Source: Candidatus Amphrikana amoebophyrae
Lineage (GTDB): Bacteria > Chlamydiota > Chlamydiia > Chlamydiales > JACRBE01
Direction: 5' to 3'
NCBI GenBank assembly: GCA_030408475.1
Contig: JAUHQG010000018.1
Span: 1 to 35,374 of the forward strand
DNA: 35,374 nt
Program-made: the position numbers and the translations under genes
Shown here: one piece after another, positions 8,454-16,383 of the stretch
Layout: every line of letters starts with the position of its first letter
Numbering within the stretch: position 1 is the stretch's first letter
The notes under the pieces: model-generated
What the model was told of the DNA's origin: nothing
Databases searched by the model: none
The model's input: only the letters and a program-made list of their open reading frames with translations

Positions 8454-9182
8454 TCAATTCTTTTTGAGCTCACTGAGTAACCCTTTGATCTCTTTTTTAG
8501 TCTTAGCTGAAATAGATCCTTTATTTAATAGGGATCGAATTTTTTTCACGTAGGCTAAAACCTCAAGATCCACTCCCTCTTTTTTTGCTCGCTTATCTTC
8601 ATCATTGAGAGGGAATATAGTGCGTATTTCTTCGATTAACTCTTCGGCAAATTTCCCTTTATGATTATCTATTACCTCTAATTTAGCTTTCACTTCCCCG
8701 GCTCTTGAAGCTAAAACATAGCTTGCTTTAGCAGGCATCGCTTTATACTTTTCTTTTAACTCATCCGTAGGAATTTTATGATAGAGATCATGATAAGCCA
8801 AAGCGTTATAAGCTGTTTTTAAGCTTGAAAAAGAAAAACTCATCCATTTAGTTAACAACTTTTTTCCTTGAGAATATTTACTCAAAATTTGCCTAGCTTG
8901 GTGTATTCGCTCTCCAATAAGTAAAATCCCTTGCTTTTGAATCGCCCTTACCTGAGCACTAACGCTAGCAATTTGCTCAAAATCAGCCTTAAAGTCTACC
9001 CCTTCATCATCAAGTAACTCGCCTAATAGCAATTTTTCCAATCTGCTTTTTTCATCTTTTGAGAGCTCTTTAAATCCAAACATTTGCTCAAAACTATTGG
9101 CTATTTTAGTTGGTTTAGGTGGCAAAGTTTGTTTTGAACTTCTTTGTAAAAAGTTAGCAACTAAATTACTATTTTTAGACAT
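8454..9182 (-). CDS. pGP6-D family protein (CT583-like)
   Basis: This matches the chlamydial plasmid protein pGP6-D and its chromosomal paralog CT583, a family confined to chlamydiae and of uncertain function. Diagnostic blocks are IQKQGILLIGERIHQARQIL near residues 80-100, then AYNALAYHDLYHKIP and KASYVLASRAGEVKAKLEVI. About 242 residues agrees with pGP6-D. I chose the ATG at 9182 over the GTG at 9188 because AGG on the coding strand lies 5 nt before the ATG. The start overlaps the end of the ParA gene by 8 bp, so the two are coupled, as in pGP5-D/pGP6-D and CT582/CT583. A role alongside ParA in DNA partitioning or gene regulation is inferred from pairing. Confidence 0.88.
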   Translation of the reverse strand: MSKNSNLVANFLQRSSKQTLPPKPTKIANSFEQMFGFKELSKDEKSRLEKLLLGELLDDEGVDFKADFEQIASVSAQVRAIQKQGILLIGERIHQARQILSKYSQGKKLLTKWMSFSFSSLKTAYNALAYHDLYHKIPTDELKEKYKAMPAKASYVLASRAGEVKAKLEVIDNHKGKFAEELIEEIRTIFPLNDEDKRAKKEGVDLEVLAYVKKIRSLLNKGSISAKTKKEIKGLLSELKKN

Positions 9183-9951
9183 GAACACCTACTTTCACTC
9201 TTGTTAAAAACTCTTTTGATAAAAGTTTAAAATCATCACTAGCTCGAGAATTGGAAGTCACTTCAAAAACAGGCATACCTTTTAAAACGGCTCTTGATAT
9301 CGCCACATCTCTTCTTATTTTTTGCTTGAATAATTTTTCAGGGAAAGCGAGATCAATGGCTCCTACAAATGCATCATTAGTCGCGCCTCGATCTGACCAA
9401 AAAGATAAGACTACACCCACTAGTTCAATAGGATGATTTTCTTGAATTTGCAAGTGGTACTGGCGTAATCTATCAAGGGCTAAAATACTATATGCTTCAG
9501 GCACAGCGCAAATCAATGAATAATGAGCGGCGAAAAGAGCTGATTGAGTTAGCCAGCCTAAACTTGGCGGAGTATCAATGAAAATAAAATCATACTGATC
9601 TAAGCCCAAAAGTGCTTTACGCAATCTTTCGTGCCCGTATAAATCGCCAACAATGGGAACCGTAGATTCAATCCCATCGAGATATACATTAGCAGGAATA
9701 ATATCGAGATTTTTGACTTCACTATTTAAAATGACTTCATGAGCTTTTTTATTGCCCTGTAAAACATTGACCATAGTATTGAGGTTGTCAACGCCAAAGC
9801 CAAGTCCAGCACTTAAATTAGCTTGGGCATCAAAGTCGATTAGCAACACTTTTTTGCGATGAAACTTAGCGAGGGCAGCGCCTAGATGTAAACAAGAAGA
9901 CGTTTTAGCGGTTCCCCCTTTAAAGCTACAAAAAGTGACAATTTTTGTCAT
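9175..9951 (-). CDS. parA: ParA/MinD-family ATPase (pGP5-D/CT582-like)
   Basis: A deviant-Walker ATPase of the ParA family, expected to bind DNA cooperatively with ATP and drive partition of plasmid or chromosome. Motifs are the deviant Walker A SFKGGTAKTS near residue 10 (alanine replaces the usual glycine before the second lysine), Walker A' VLLIDFDAQANLSAGLG, and Walker B FIFIDTPPSLGW. The frame is open to 10005, but the ATG at 9951 is the better start: AGG precedes it by 6 nt and the protein then begins MTKIVTFCSFKGG like its chlamydial relatives. It gives 258 residues. It overlaps the pGP6-D-like gene. No ParB gene is adjacent. Confidence 0.92.
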   Translation of the reverse strand: MTKIVTFCSFKGGTAKTSSCLHLGAALAKFHRKKVLLIDFDAQANLSAGLGFGVDNLNTMVNVLQGNKKAHEVILNSEVKNLDIIPANVYLDGIESTVPIVGDLYGHERLRKALLGLDQYDFIFIDTPPSLGWLTQSALFAAHYSLICAVPEAYSILALDRLRQYHLQIQENHPIELVGVVLSFWSDRGATNDAFVGAIDLAFPEKLFKQKIRRDVAISRAVLKGMPVFEVTSNSRASDDFKLLSKEFLTRVKVGVHV

Positions 9952-9964
9952 GACAGACCTATTG

Positions 9965-9974
9965 GTTCTAGAAC
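9965..9974. promoter_or_regulatory. Perfect 10-bp palindrome upstream of parA
   Basis: GTTCTAGAAC lies 13 bp upstream of the parA ATG on the coding strand. A perfect palindrome in the leader could be an operator for autoregulation, which ParA-type ATPases often show. No second copy was found in the window. Confidence 0.3.
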
Positions 9975-10092
9975 TGCTGAATAAACAAACCTTCAACAGA
10001 TCCATAATTGGAATAGAACTCCATTGTGATATATTTTAATCATGAAAGCAATCAAAAATGAAATTGTCAGTCGACAGGCATAGTTATCTAGA

Positions 10093-11556
10093 TTAACCTT
10101 TTAAACTAATAGGTAAAACAATGAGTGGAATTTCATCTTGTGATTTACCACCTGCACGACTTTCCCCGCCCACTGCTCTTGCGCCACCGCAATCCGCTTT
10201 ATCGACTAAGTTTGGCACTTCTTCTGGGTTAACATCTTCATACATTCCTTCTACATCTTTATACATTGATTGAAGAAATTGTAAATCTAGATGTGATGAA
10301 CTCTCTTCTGCTGCAGAAGAATGAGGTTTACCTGCTTCTTTTCTTAAATCAGTCACTATCATTGATATACCATCTTTTAATTCATCAGCTTCTAATGGCA
10401 CTAACGATTTTAAAAGATTTAAAACAATGATATTTGCATCAGCTATATTTGCAGTTTTTATTCTCTGTAATAAGTTAGCTTTCTCCAATGGAAATTTAAC
10501 AAAATGAGCTCCTAACACAGTCGAGATTGAATTCGCACAATCTTCTGGACAAAAAGTAGCAGAACGAGCTCTTTTCGTGTTTCGAATACGAGGGTTTGAT
10601 TGTTCACTCTGAGACCTTTCACTCCTTTTATATTGACTACCAGATTCTGGCTCTTGTGGCTCTGCCTCTACTACCCCTTTAGATTCAAGATCTTTAAGTA
10701 AAAGGGCTCTATTTAATTCAGCTACACATTGCTCCGTTGTAGCTGATCTTTGCTCAGCTGGCATCCTGCTGATAAGCTGTTTAGATAATTGCTTAGTTGC
10801 TATCGGTATAGCATCTTTAACAGCATCATATTGTGAAGTAGCCAATTGCTTTATAAATTCGTCCACCATTTTTTTAGCATCCTCAAATGGTAAACTAAGA
10901 AAAATTTTCGTAAAATGTTCACGCATAACTGGTTTTTCTTTTAAATGAAGAAATAATATATTCGAAATGGCTAATGTAGACTCTTGAGTGCTTGGCCGCT
11001 TTATTAAGGTCAGATCAGCACAAGCCGCTGTTGCTTTAAAACTTTCTGCTAAGCCGCATGAACGACTCCCTGCTTTCGTAACTTGATCTGGCATTTTCCT
11101 CTTTCTAAATGCTCTCGCTTCCTCACTTCTCCCTTGCAAAAACTGTTTCAATTCATTCAAATCGCCATCACTCAGATATTTACCTTTTTCAAAATAATAA
11201 CTCTCACTCCCAAGCTCTTTGCACTTAGTTTGATTTTCTTCAAAAAGAATCTTAGATATCTTTGCGCAGGAAGTTTCCCCATTTTGAAATAATTCATACA
11301 CCCTCCTTTCTCCTATATCTGATAAGTCATGGCAGCATAGTGGATTTACTGCCTTATAAAAGTGATTCATAACTGCTTTTGGAGTTCTACCCTCAATAGG
11401 GTGATTTTTCCAATGCAAATCTCGCCTTGGTTTCCCAGTTATAAAACATGGGTATAAAGGACCTTTATAACCTCTAGATTTGACAGAATCTAATAATTGT
11501 TTATTTTCTTCTGGAGTCCAAGGACGATCCCTCTTTGCTCGAATATTTGATGCCAT
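10093..11556 (-). CDS. Myb/SANT-like domain protein, paralog 1
   Basis: 487 residues from the ATG at 11556, which has a strong ribosome binding site (GGGAGGGG, 2 nt away) and starts MAS like paralog 2; the frame itself extends to 11601. Residues 9-70 resemble a Myb/SANT domain: WTPEENKQL, then HWKNHPIEGRTPKAVMNHFY. Residues 75-125 form a second conserved block with SCAKISKILFEENQTKC and SYYFEKGKYLS. A basic cluster RKRK (about 151-154) and KRARS (about 328-332) look like nuclear localisation signals. Two copies of a ~70-residue helical repeat follow (about 194-268 and 338-410; LKDGISMIV and VKDAIPIATK are equivalent). The tail ends IPLIVLPISLKG. No bacterial family was recognised. DNA binding, possibly in the host nucleus, is inference from domain appearance. 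Confidence 0.75.
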   Translation of the reverse strand: MASNIRAKRDRPWTPEENKQLLDSVKSRGYKGPLYPCFITGKPRRDLHWKNHPIEGRTPKAVMNHFYKAVNPLCCHDLSDIGERRVYELFQNGETSCAKISKILFEENQTKCKELGSESYYFEKGKYLSDGDLNELKQFLQGRSEEARAFRKRKMPDQVTKAGSRSCGLAESFKATAACADLTLIKRPSTQESTLAISNILFLHLKEKPVMREHFTKIFLSLPFEDAKKMVDEFIKQLATSQYDAVKDAIPIATKQLSKQLISRMPAEQRSATTEQCVAELNRALLLKDLESKGVVEAEPQEPESGSQYKRSERSQSEQSNPRIRNTKRARSATFCPEDCANSISTVLGAHFVKFPLEKANLLQRIKTANIADANIIVLNLLKSLVPLEADELKDGISMIVTDLRKEAGKPHSSAAEESSSHLDLQFLQSMYKDVEGMYEDVNPEEVPNLVDKADCGGARAVGGESRAGGKSQDEIPLIVLPISLKG

Positions 11557-11655
11557 AACCCCTCCCAGGATTAACAATAGATTAATTAATCTATTATACA
11601 TCGATCAAGAAATAGTTGTCAAAATTTTATTTTGTTGCAATTGACTGTATTTTAG

Positions 11656-12683
11656 CTATTTAGAGTTTAAGGCGCTATGTAAAGCTTTTTTAGTTCTTTT
11701 TACAGTATCTTCTAAATCTAGCTCCAATACTGTCGCAAGATGAGGAGCCTCTAACTTAATAATAGCTCTAAGCCTTTTTACCCCTTCAAACGAAGTGCAA
11801 TTTAAGAAAAAATGAGCCTGGTCAACCATTTCACTTCTATTTTTTTCTAAATAATCGGCAAACAGGTCGTCGATCATTGCTCGAGCCTTATCCTTAGTTA
11901 GATACGCAGGATTAGCTGTATATGATTCTAAATTTACTCTTTCCGCCTTGCTCTTTTGATTAGAGAGCTCTTCAGAAGGTTTATTGAGTATTGCCTCCTC
12001 TGGTTCAAAATGGCGACCCAATTCTCTATGAGCATCATTATCTTCTGGCTCAAACAATCCAAGATCTAATGCAAAACTATCCAATGTAGAATTTGGACAT
12101 GAAGAGCTTGCACTACTATGAGGGGGGGGGTAGCGCTTGAGGCGGCAGAAAGCAGTGATCTTTCATTATGCGCTCTAGATACTTTTCGAACTCTACCACT
12201 ATCTAAAGATTGTGCAGGTCTTTTTTTAGAGGATGTGTTAGATTTATTTCTTAAATGGTTACATATGATACTATAAATTTTTTGTTGAGAAATATAGTCC
12301 CCTTTTTTGCAAAAAAAGCTCGGCACTCCTAACTGGTCACATTTTCTATTGTTTTCTTGGAAAAGTAACTTAGAAATTCGACAGCTGCTCAATACTCCCC
12401 TTTGAATATGGAACTTAATCGCATTTATTACTTTTTGAGATATAACTTTGCAACAACGAGGGTTCACATGATTATAAAAATGGTTCACTACTGAGCTAAC
12501 AGTTTTTCCAGGTAAACAGTGCTTTTTCCAATCGATAAAAACTGTTCTATTTTCACCTAACCCGTTTGGATATAACGAATAGGCTTCATCTCCAAGCTGT
12601 TGCTGCATTGATTGCCATAATTGTTGATCTTCTTGATGAGACCAGCGTGAAATAGATTGACGATCGTTAACAGATGATGCCAT
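11656..12683 (-). pseudogene. Myb/SANT-like paralog 2, split by a C9 tract (phase-variable or broken)
   Basis: The 5' part starts at the ATG at 12683 with AGGAGG 5 nt upstream and has the Myb/SANT-like domain (WSHQEDQQL, then DWKKHCLPGKTVSSVVNHFY) plus the second block (SSCRISKLLFQENNRKC). After codons for T-P-P in a run of nine C it ends out of frame at 12066. The other frame continues without a stop from the run to 11656 and carries the family's C-terminal repeat (KDKARAMIDDLFADYLEK), homologous to KKEHAKKISTLFADRFRK of paralog 3. Adding one C (ten) restores a single 342-residue protein, so 9 C is the off state. A basic cluster KKRP lies near residue 153. The alternatives are slipped-strand phase variation, recent pseudogenisation, or a sequencing error in the run. 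Confidence 0.75.
12122..12130. repeat. G9/C9 homopolymer (slippage tract)
   Basis: Nine consecutive G on the + strand (C on the coding strand), the longest G/C run in the window. It sits exactly where the reading frame of the paralog 2 gene changes. Confidence 0.9.
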
Positions 12684-12862
12684 TTGTCCCTCCTGTAATA
12701 TATTTTCAACAAACAATTTTACATGAATCCCCGATAATATGTAAACACCCAAATATTTAACCTCAACATCTCTTGTAAAGTATTAGGGATCCATTTGTTG
12801 CAAAATTCTTACTGAGAGGATTGATTTAAGCTCCACTGACTTAGTTATCTCGGATAACCCTC

Positions 12863-12961
12863 TCAACTAATGAGCCAAACAATTGATGGAGTTTCCACTG
12901 CTCTTGAGCCAGTACCCGCAACAACTTCACTACAATTGACAGCTCCCGGCTCTAAATCAAA
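12863..12961 (-). pseudogene. Frameshifted C-terminal tail of Myb/SANT-like paralog 3
   Basis: Just past the stop of paralog 3, another frame is open for about 32 codons and ends at a TGA at 12863-12865. Its last residues, GTGSRAVETPSIVWLIS, align with the end of paralog 1 (GESRAGGKSQDEIPLIVLPIS). The paralog 3 gene therefore once extended to here and lost this tail by an indel near 12960-12970. The rest of the 12684-12956 gap has no recognised feature. Confidence 0.55.
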
Positions 12962-14096
12962 CGATTAATGCTTGATTAAGTATCGTCAGTAGGTCTTTTG
13001 GATCTTCACTTGGCATTGCACCGCTACTTGCTGCGCCTGCACTAGAGCCTACTAGTTCGTCACCGCATTCTGATTCTACACTAGCTAAAAAAGCGGCAAA
13101 TTCTTTATCAGGTATCAATCGATCTTCTGAATCTTCACTTAGCATTGCACCCCTACTTGCTGCGCCTACTGGTCCTTCGCTGGATTCTGATTTCATTCTA
13201 GCTAAAAAAGCGTCACATTCTTCAAAAGGGCTGCATATATCTTCTGCATCTATTCTTGGCCTTGCCCCCCTACTTGTTACCTGTTCTACAACTAAAGTTT
13301 TAGATTGTCTTGACTTTTCTTTCCCTCCCTGAAAAGCTGAGGTTTCTAGTTCAGGAGAATGTGAAGCTATTGCTTCTTTTTTTAAATCACTCACTATAAT
13401 TGATAGTCCATCTTTTAGAACATCAACTTTTGATGGCACCAAAAATCTTAAAAATTTTAAAACATAGTCCTTTGTATCTGACTCATTAGCAAATTTTATG
13501 CTATTTAATAGATTAGTTTTATCTGATGGAACTTTTCTAAATCGATCTGCAAACAAAGTTGAGATTTTCTTTGCATGCTCTTTTTTAGATTCTAAATTGG
13601 AAGGCCGCGATTTCTTTTTTCGAGCTGCTCCCACAAGTTCTTTTGTCGAAGGAAGTGCGCCCCTTTTTGCTCTATTACGGGAAGGAAGCCTTTGAGGACC
13701 TTTATTATATTGGTTTCTTACTTGACTTCTTGAAATTATTTTGCCAGCTTCACAATAATGTGAGCCAGCGCTCAAAGATTCGCATTCATAATCGTTTTCC
13801 TTCGTTAGTAACTTAGCAATAAAAGAATGCTGAGTTCCATACAGTCCGTGTAACACTTTAACCCGCTCTTTACCCAAGTCTGTCAATTTTTGTGCTATAT
13901 TTGGACAAAATCGTCTTCGAAAGTGTTCTCTAACAGATTTTATTGTTTTAGTAGCAAGGGGGTGATCTGACCACTTCACGCCTTTTGTAAATAAAATACC
14001 CTCAAACATTGAATCAATCGATCCATACTTGCTTTCTGCCCAAGCTCTCAATGCCTCATCTTCCACAGTTGTGTAGCCGTTTATTCTCATGACCAT
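12957..14096 (-). CDS. Myb/SANT-like domain protein, paralog 3
   Basis: 379 residues. Residues 8-64 align with the Myb/SANT-like domain of the other two (YTTVEDEAL, then KWSDHPLATKTIKSVREHF), though the first tryptophan is replaced by tyrosine. Residues 68-125 hold the second block (SFIAKLLTKENDYEC, SHYCEAGKIIS). A basic cluster RKKK at about 159-162 resembles a nuclear localisation signal. The helical C-terminal repeat spans about 171-242. A Ser/Glu/Ala-rich region with tandem copies of FLA-S-E...GAM-SED follows, and the protein ends early relative to paralog 1 because of a frameshift. The start could be 14096 or the ATG at 14090. It is the first gene of the array in the direction of transcription and is divergent from the GT9 gene. 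Function unknown. Confidence 0.72.
   Translation of the reverse strand: MVMRINGYTTVEDEALRAWAESKYGSIDSMFEGILFTKGVKWSDHPLATKTIKSVREHFRRRFCPNIAQKLTDLGKERVKVLHGLYGTQHSFIAKLLTKENDYECESLSAGSHYCEAGKIISRSQVRNQYNKGPQRLPSRNRAKRGALPSTKELVGAARKKKSRPSNLESKKEHAKKISTLFADRFRKVPSDKTNLLNSIKFANESDTKDYVLKFLRFLVPSKVDVLKDGLSIIVSDLKKEAIASHSPELETSAFQGGKEKSRQSKTLVVEQVTSRGARPRIDAEDICSPFEECDAFLARMKSESSEGPVGAASRGAMLSEDSEDRLIPDKEFAAFLASVESECGDELVGSSAGAASSGAMPSEDPKDLLTILNQALIV
13001..13227. repeat. Tandem imperfect repeats in paralog 3
   Basis: Two copies (13001-13110 and 13131-13227) share a segment containing CTTCACTT-GCATTGCACC-CTACTTGCTGCGCCT and another containing CTAGCTAAAAAAGCG. A third, more degenerate copy begins near 13240. 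Each contains a short C run in the same place (interrupted, C4 and C6). They encode the acidic SED-rich tail. Confidence 0.75.
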
Positions 14097-14250
14097 CTTC
14101 TTTCCCTAAGCTTGTTTCAGAGTAATTATAGCCAATATAAATTAAATGTCAATATTTTTTCCTTAACTCAACTAGCTCAATATTAACTACTTGCGACCTT
14201 TATATTTACTAGATTGATTTCTGGTAAGGTCTTGTGCTATATTTAACGCT

Positions 14251-15309
14251 ATGAACGCTATCAAAAACCGACTGATTCTACTTTTTATCAAGCTAGTCAA
14301 TCTATTTCAGACAAAAGCCAAAACTAACATAAAACAGGTTCTAATTGTCTCTACCACTGGATTAGGCGACACTGTTTGGGCCTCTCCTGCGATCGCAGCA
14401 CTCAAAAGTGATTTCCCAGATGCTAAACTTCATCTTTTAGCTACTGGTCTTGGCAAAGAAACTCTATTTCAAACCCCCCATTTAGAAGATATTCACGTCA
14501 TAACATACCAAACAAAATACGCTCTTTGGAAACTTTTACGCAAGAATAGATTTGACACTGTACTGCTCTTTCACGCCTCTCAAAGGTATATATTCCCCCT
14601 CATCGCAACAATTGGAGCCAATGTTATAGCAGGAACCAAAGGATTAAATAAGGGGCTTGATTCTCTATTTACCCATCTGTCTCAACCAGCAAAAATTCAT
14701 GAAATTGAGCGACGAGGGGAAATTTGCAAATTAGTTGGACTCAAAAGTGAACTAGGCCCCCTGCAAATTGATACATCTGAAGATGAAATGGCTGAGGCTC
14801 TCAATTTTTTGCGCATTGCAAAGTGGGACGAAAAGCGCCCTATTATATTGATGCAACCTGGGGCTAAAGATCACTTTAAGCTGTGGCCCGCAATATATTA
14901 CGCCAAAGTAGCTAATGAGCTGAAAGACTTAAATCCTTTTATCATTATAACAGGCTCTATGAATGAAGCTAAAATGGTGCAAGCGCTCTCTCGAGAAATT
15001 GAAGGATCTATCCCACTATTTGGCCAAGTATCTTTGAGAGCCCTTATTTCTATTATAAAGAAAGCGTCACTTTTGATAACGAATGATACAGGAACTATGC
15101 ATCTTGGTTTTTCGCAAAACACCCCTACAATAGCTCTTTTTTCTCCTACAGATCCTAAATTATGCGGGCCACGAAAAGCTAATAATTGCTACGTGATATC
15201 AAAAAGGCGTTCATGCATACCTTGCTTAAAGAAGAGATGTGCCGATCCATTTTGTATGCGTCAAATCAGTGTTAAAGAAGTGGTCGCTAAAGCTAGAGAG
15301 ATTTTATGA
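14251..15309 (+). CDS. GT9 family glycosyltransferase (LPS heptosyltransferase-like)
   Basis: A GT-B glycosyltransferase of family 9, the family of ADP-heptose:LPS heptosyltransferases, acting at the cytoplasmic face of the inner membrane. The N-terminus has STTGLGDTVWASPAIAALK, the C-terminal domain has LMQPGAKDHFKLWP and the nucleotide-sugar motif LLITNDTGTMHLG, then FSPTDPKLCGP. A cysteine cluster (SCIPCLKKRCADPFC) near the end occurs in some GT9 proteins. 352 residues is normal. No ribosome binding site precedes the ATG, but TATATT lies just upstream. The GT2 gene overlaps its stop by 4 bp, so both probably build the same surface glycan. The donor sugar is not determined; chlamydiae generally lack heptose in LPS, so another sugar is possible. 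Confidence 0.85.
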   Translation: MNAIKNRLILLFIKLVNLFQTKAKTNIKQVLIVSTTGLGDTVWASPAIAALKSDFPDAKLHLLATGLGKETLFQTPHLEDIHVITYQTKYALWKLLRKNRFDTVLLFHASQRYIFPLIATIGANVIAGTKGLNKGLDSLFTHLSQPAKIHEIERRGEICKLVGLKSELGPLQIDTSEDEMAEALNFLRIAKWDEKRPIILMQPGAKDHFKLWPAIYYAKVANELKDLNPFIIITGSMNEAKMVQALSREIEGSIPLFGQVSLRALISIIKKASLLITNDTGTMHLGFSQNTPTIALFSPTDPKLCGPRKANNCYVISKRRSCIPCLKKRCADPFCMRQISVKEVVAKAREIL

Positions 15310-16262
15310 AAGTATATATTATTATTTTAAATTATAATGGCAAGCAAGACACTCTTGATTGCCTAACTTCTTTAAAACAACAAACCTATGCCCACTTTGA
15401 TACAGTTGTAGTAGATAATGGTTCAAGTGATAATTCATGTGCAGCGATCAAAGAAAAACATCCCGATATCACTCTTATTCCGACTGGAGAGAATCTTGGA
15501 TTTGCCGGAGGAAACAATGTAGGGATTGAGCATTGCCTTAAACATGACTGCGACGCTATTTTTTTACTCAATAATGATACAGAAATTGATCCTCGTTGTG
15601 TTGAAGAGTTTGTTTTACAATCAAAAACAATGCCAAAAAGTATATTGGGGGGTTGCTTAACCCAGTTTCATGATCGCACAAAGTATGATCATATTGGGGG
15701 GATGTGGAGCGATGAGAAAGCAAACTTTGACTTAATTGGTTCCAATGAAACCATTACACCAACAAAATACCAAGAGCCGCGCCACTTTGACTTTGTATGT
15801 GGCGCTTCTATGTTTATACCAAGAAGAGTGTTTGAAGAAATAGGCCTTTTAGAACCGAAATTTTTCCTAATTTGGGAAGAGAGCGATTATTGCGCTAAAG
15901 CTTTGAGAAATCAATTTGAAGTAACATATTGTCCAAAAGCCATCATTTATCATAAAGTATCAGCTTCTTTTGTTGGGGGCAAACCGCACACACACTATTT
16001 TTGGTGGCGCAACCGCTTATTTTATATGAAGCGCAACCTCTCTAATAAGAAGTATCAAGCTCTAATGATTAAGATTATTGTCCCTGAATTAGCCCATATT
16101 TTAAAGCTATATCTCCTTAAATCTATACAACTGCTTTTCATCAAACAAAAAAGAGAAGAAAAAGCAAAGAAAGTGAAGTGCTATAAAGCAGCGCTTAGAG
16201 GGGCTCTTGATTATTTCAGAGGTCATTTTGGCCCTGCTCCTGATTGGATCATTAAAAAATAA
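15306..16262 (+). CDS. GT2 family glycosyltransferase (rhamnosyltransferase-like)
   Basis: A GT-A inverting glycosyltransferase. The fold's first strand and nucleotide-binding region are IIILNYNGKQDTLDCLTSL and VVVDNGSSDNS, followed by GENLGFAGGNNVGI, typical of the WbbL/rhamnosyltransferase branch, and the metal-binding motif LLNNDTEID. GGCL, then FVCGASMFIPRRVFEEIG and FLIWEESDYCAKA, are conserved acceptor-side blocks. The C-terminal region (about 235-318) is basic and amphipathic and may touch the membrane. It is translationally coupled to the GT9 gene. dTDP-rhamnose genes on the opposite strand at 30.9-33.3 kb could supply its donor, but this is inference. A decayed copy of its last codons lies at 18.2 kb. 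Confidence 0.88.
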   Translation: MKVYIIILNYNGKQDTLDCLTSLKQQTYAHFDTVVVDNGSSDNSCAAIKEKHPDITLIPTGENLGFAGGNNVGIEHCLKHDCDAIFLLNNDTEIDPRCVEEFVLQSKTMPKSILGGCLTQFHDRTKYDHIGGMWSDEKANFDLIGSNETITPTKYQEPRHFDFVCGASMFIPRRVFEEIGLLEPKFFLIWEESDYCAKALRNQFEVTYCPKAIIYHKVSASFVGGKPHTHYFWWRNRLFYMKRNLSNKKYQALMIKIIVPELAHILKLYLLKSIQLLFIKQKREEKAKKVKCYKAALRGALDYFRGHFGPAPDWIIKK

Positions 16263-16383
16263 CCCACTTATGACAGCTTTAAATCTAGCAACTCATTGGA
16301 TATTAATTAGTTGCGTGCGCTTATAAAATAATTTTAAATGTGTTATAATTAATATAAGATTATTTCCTGAGCGGGGAAACACT

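Noticed and set aside
12066..12752. Treating the two halves around the C9 tract as separate genes
   Set aside because: The halves together make one family member with the same domains in the same order as its neighbours; the second half begins only at a TTG without a ribosome binding site.
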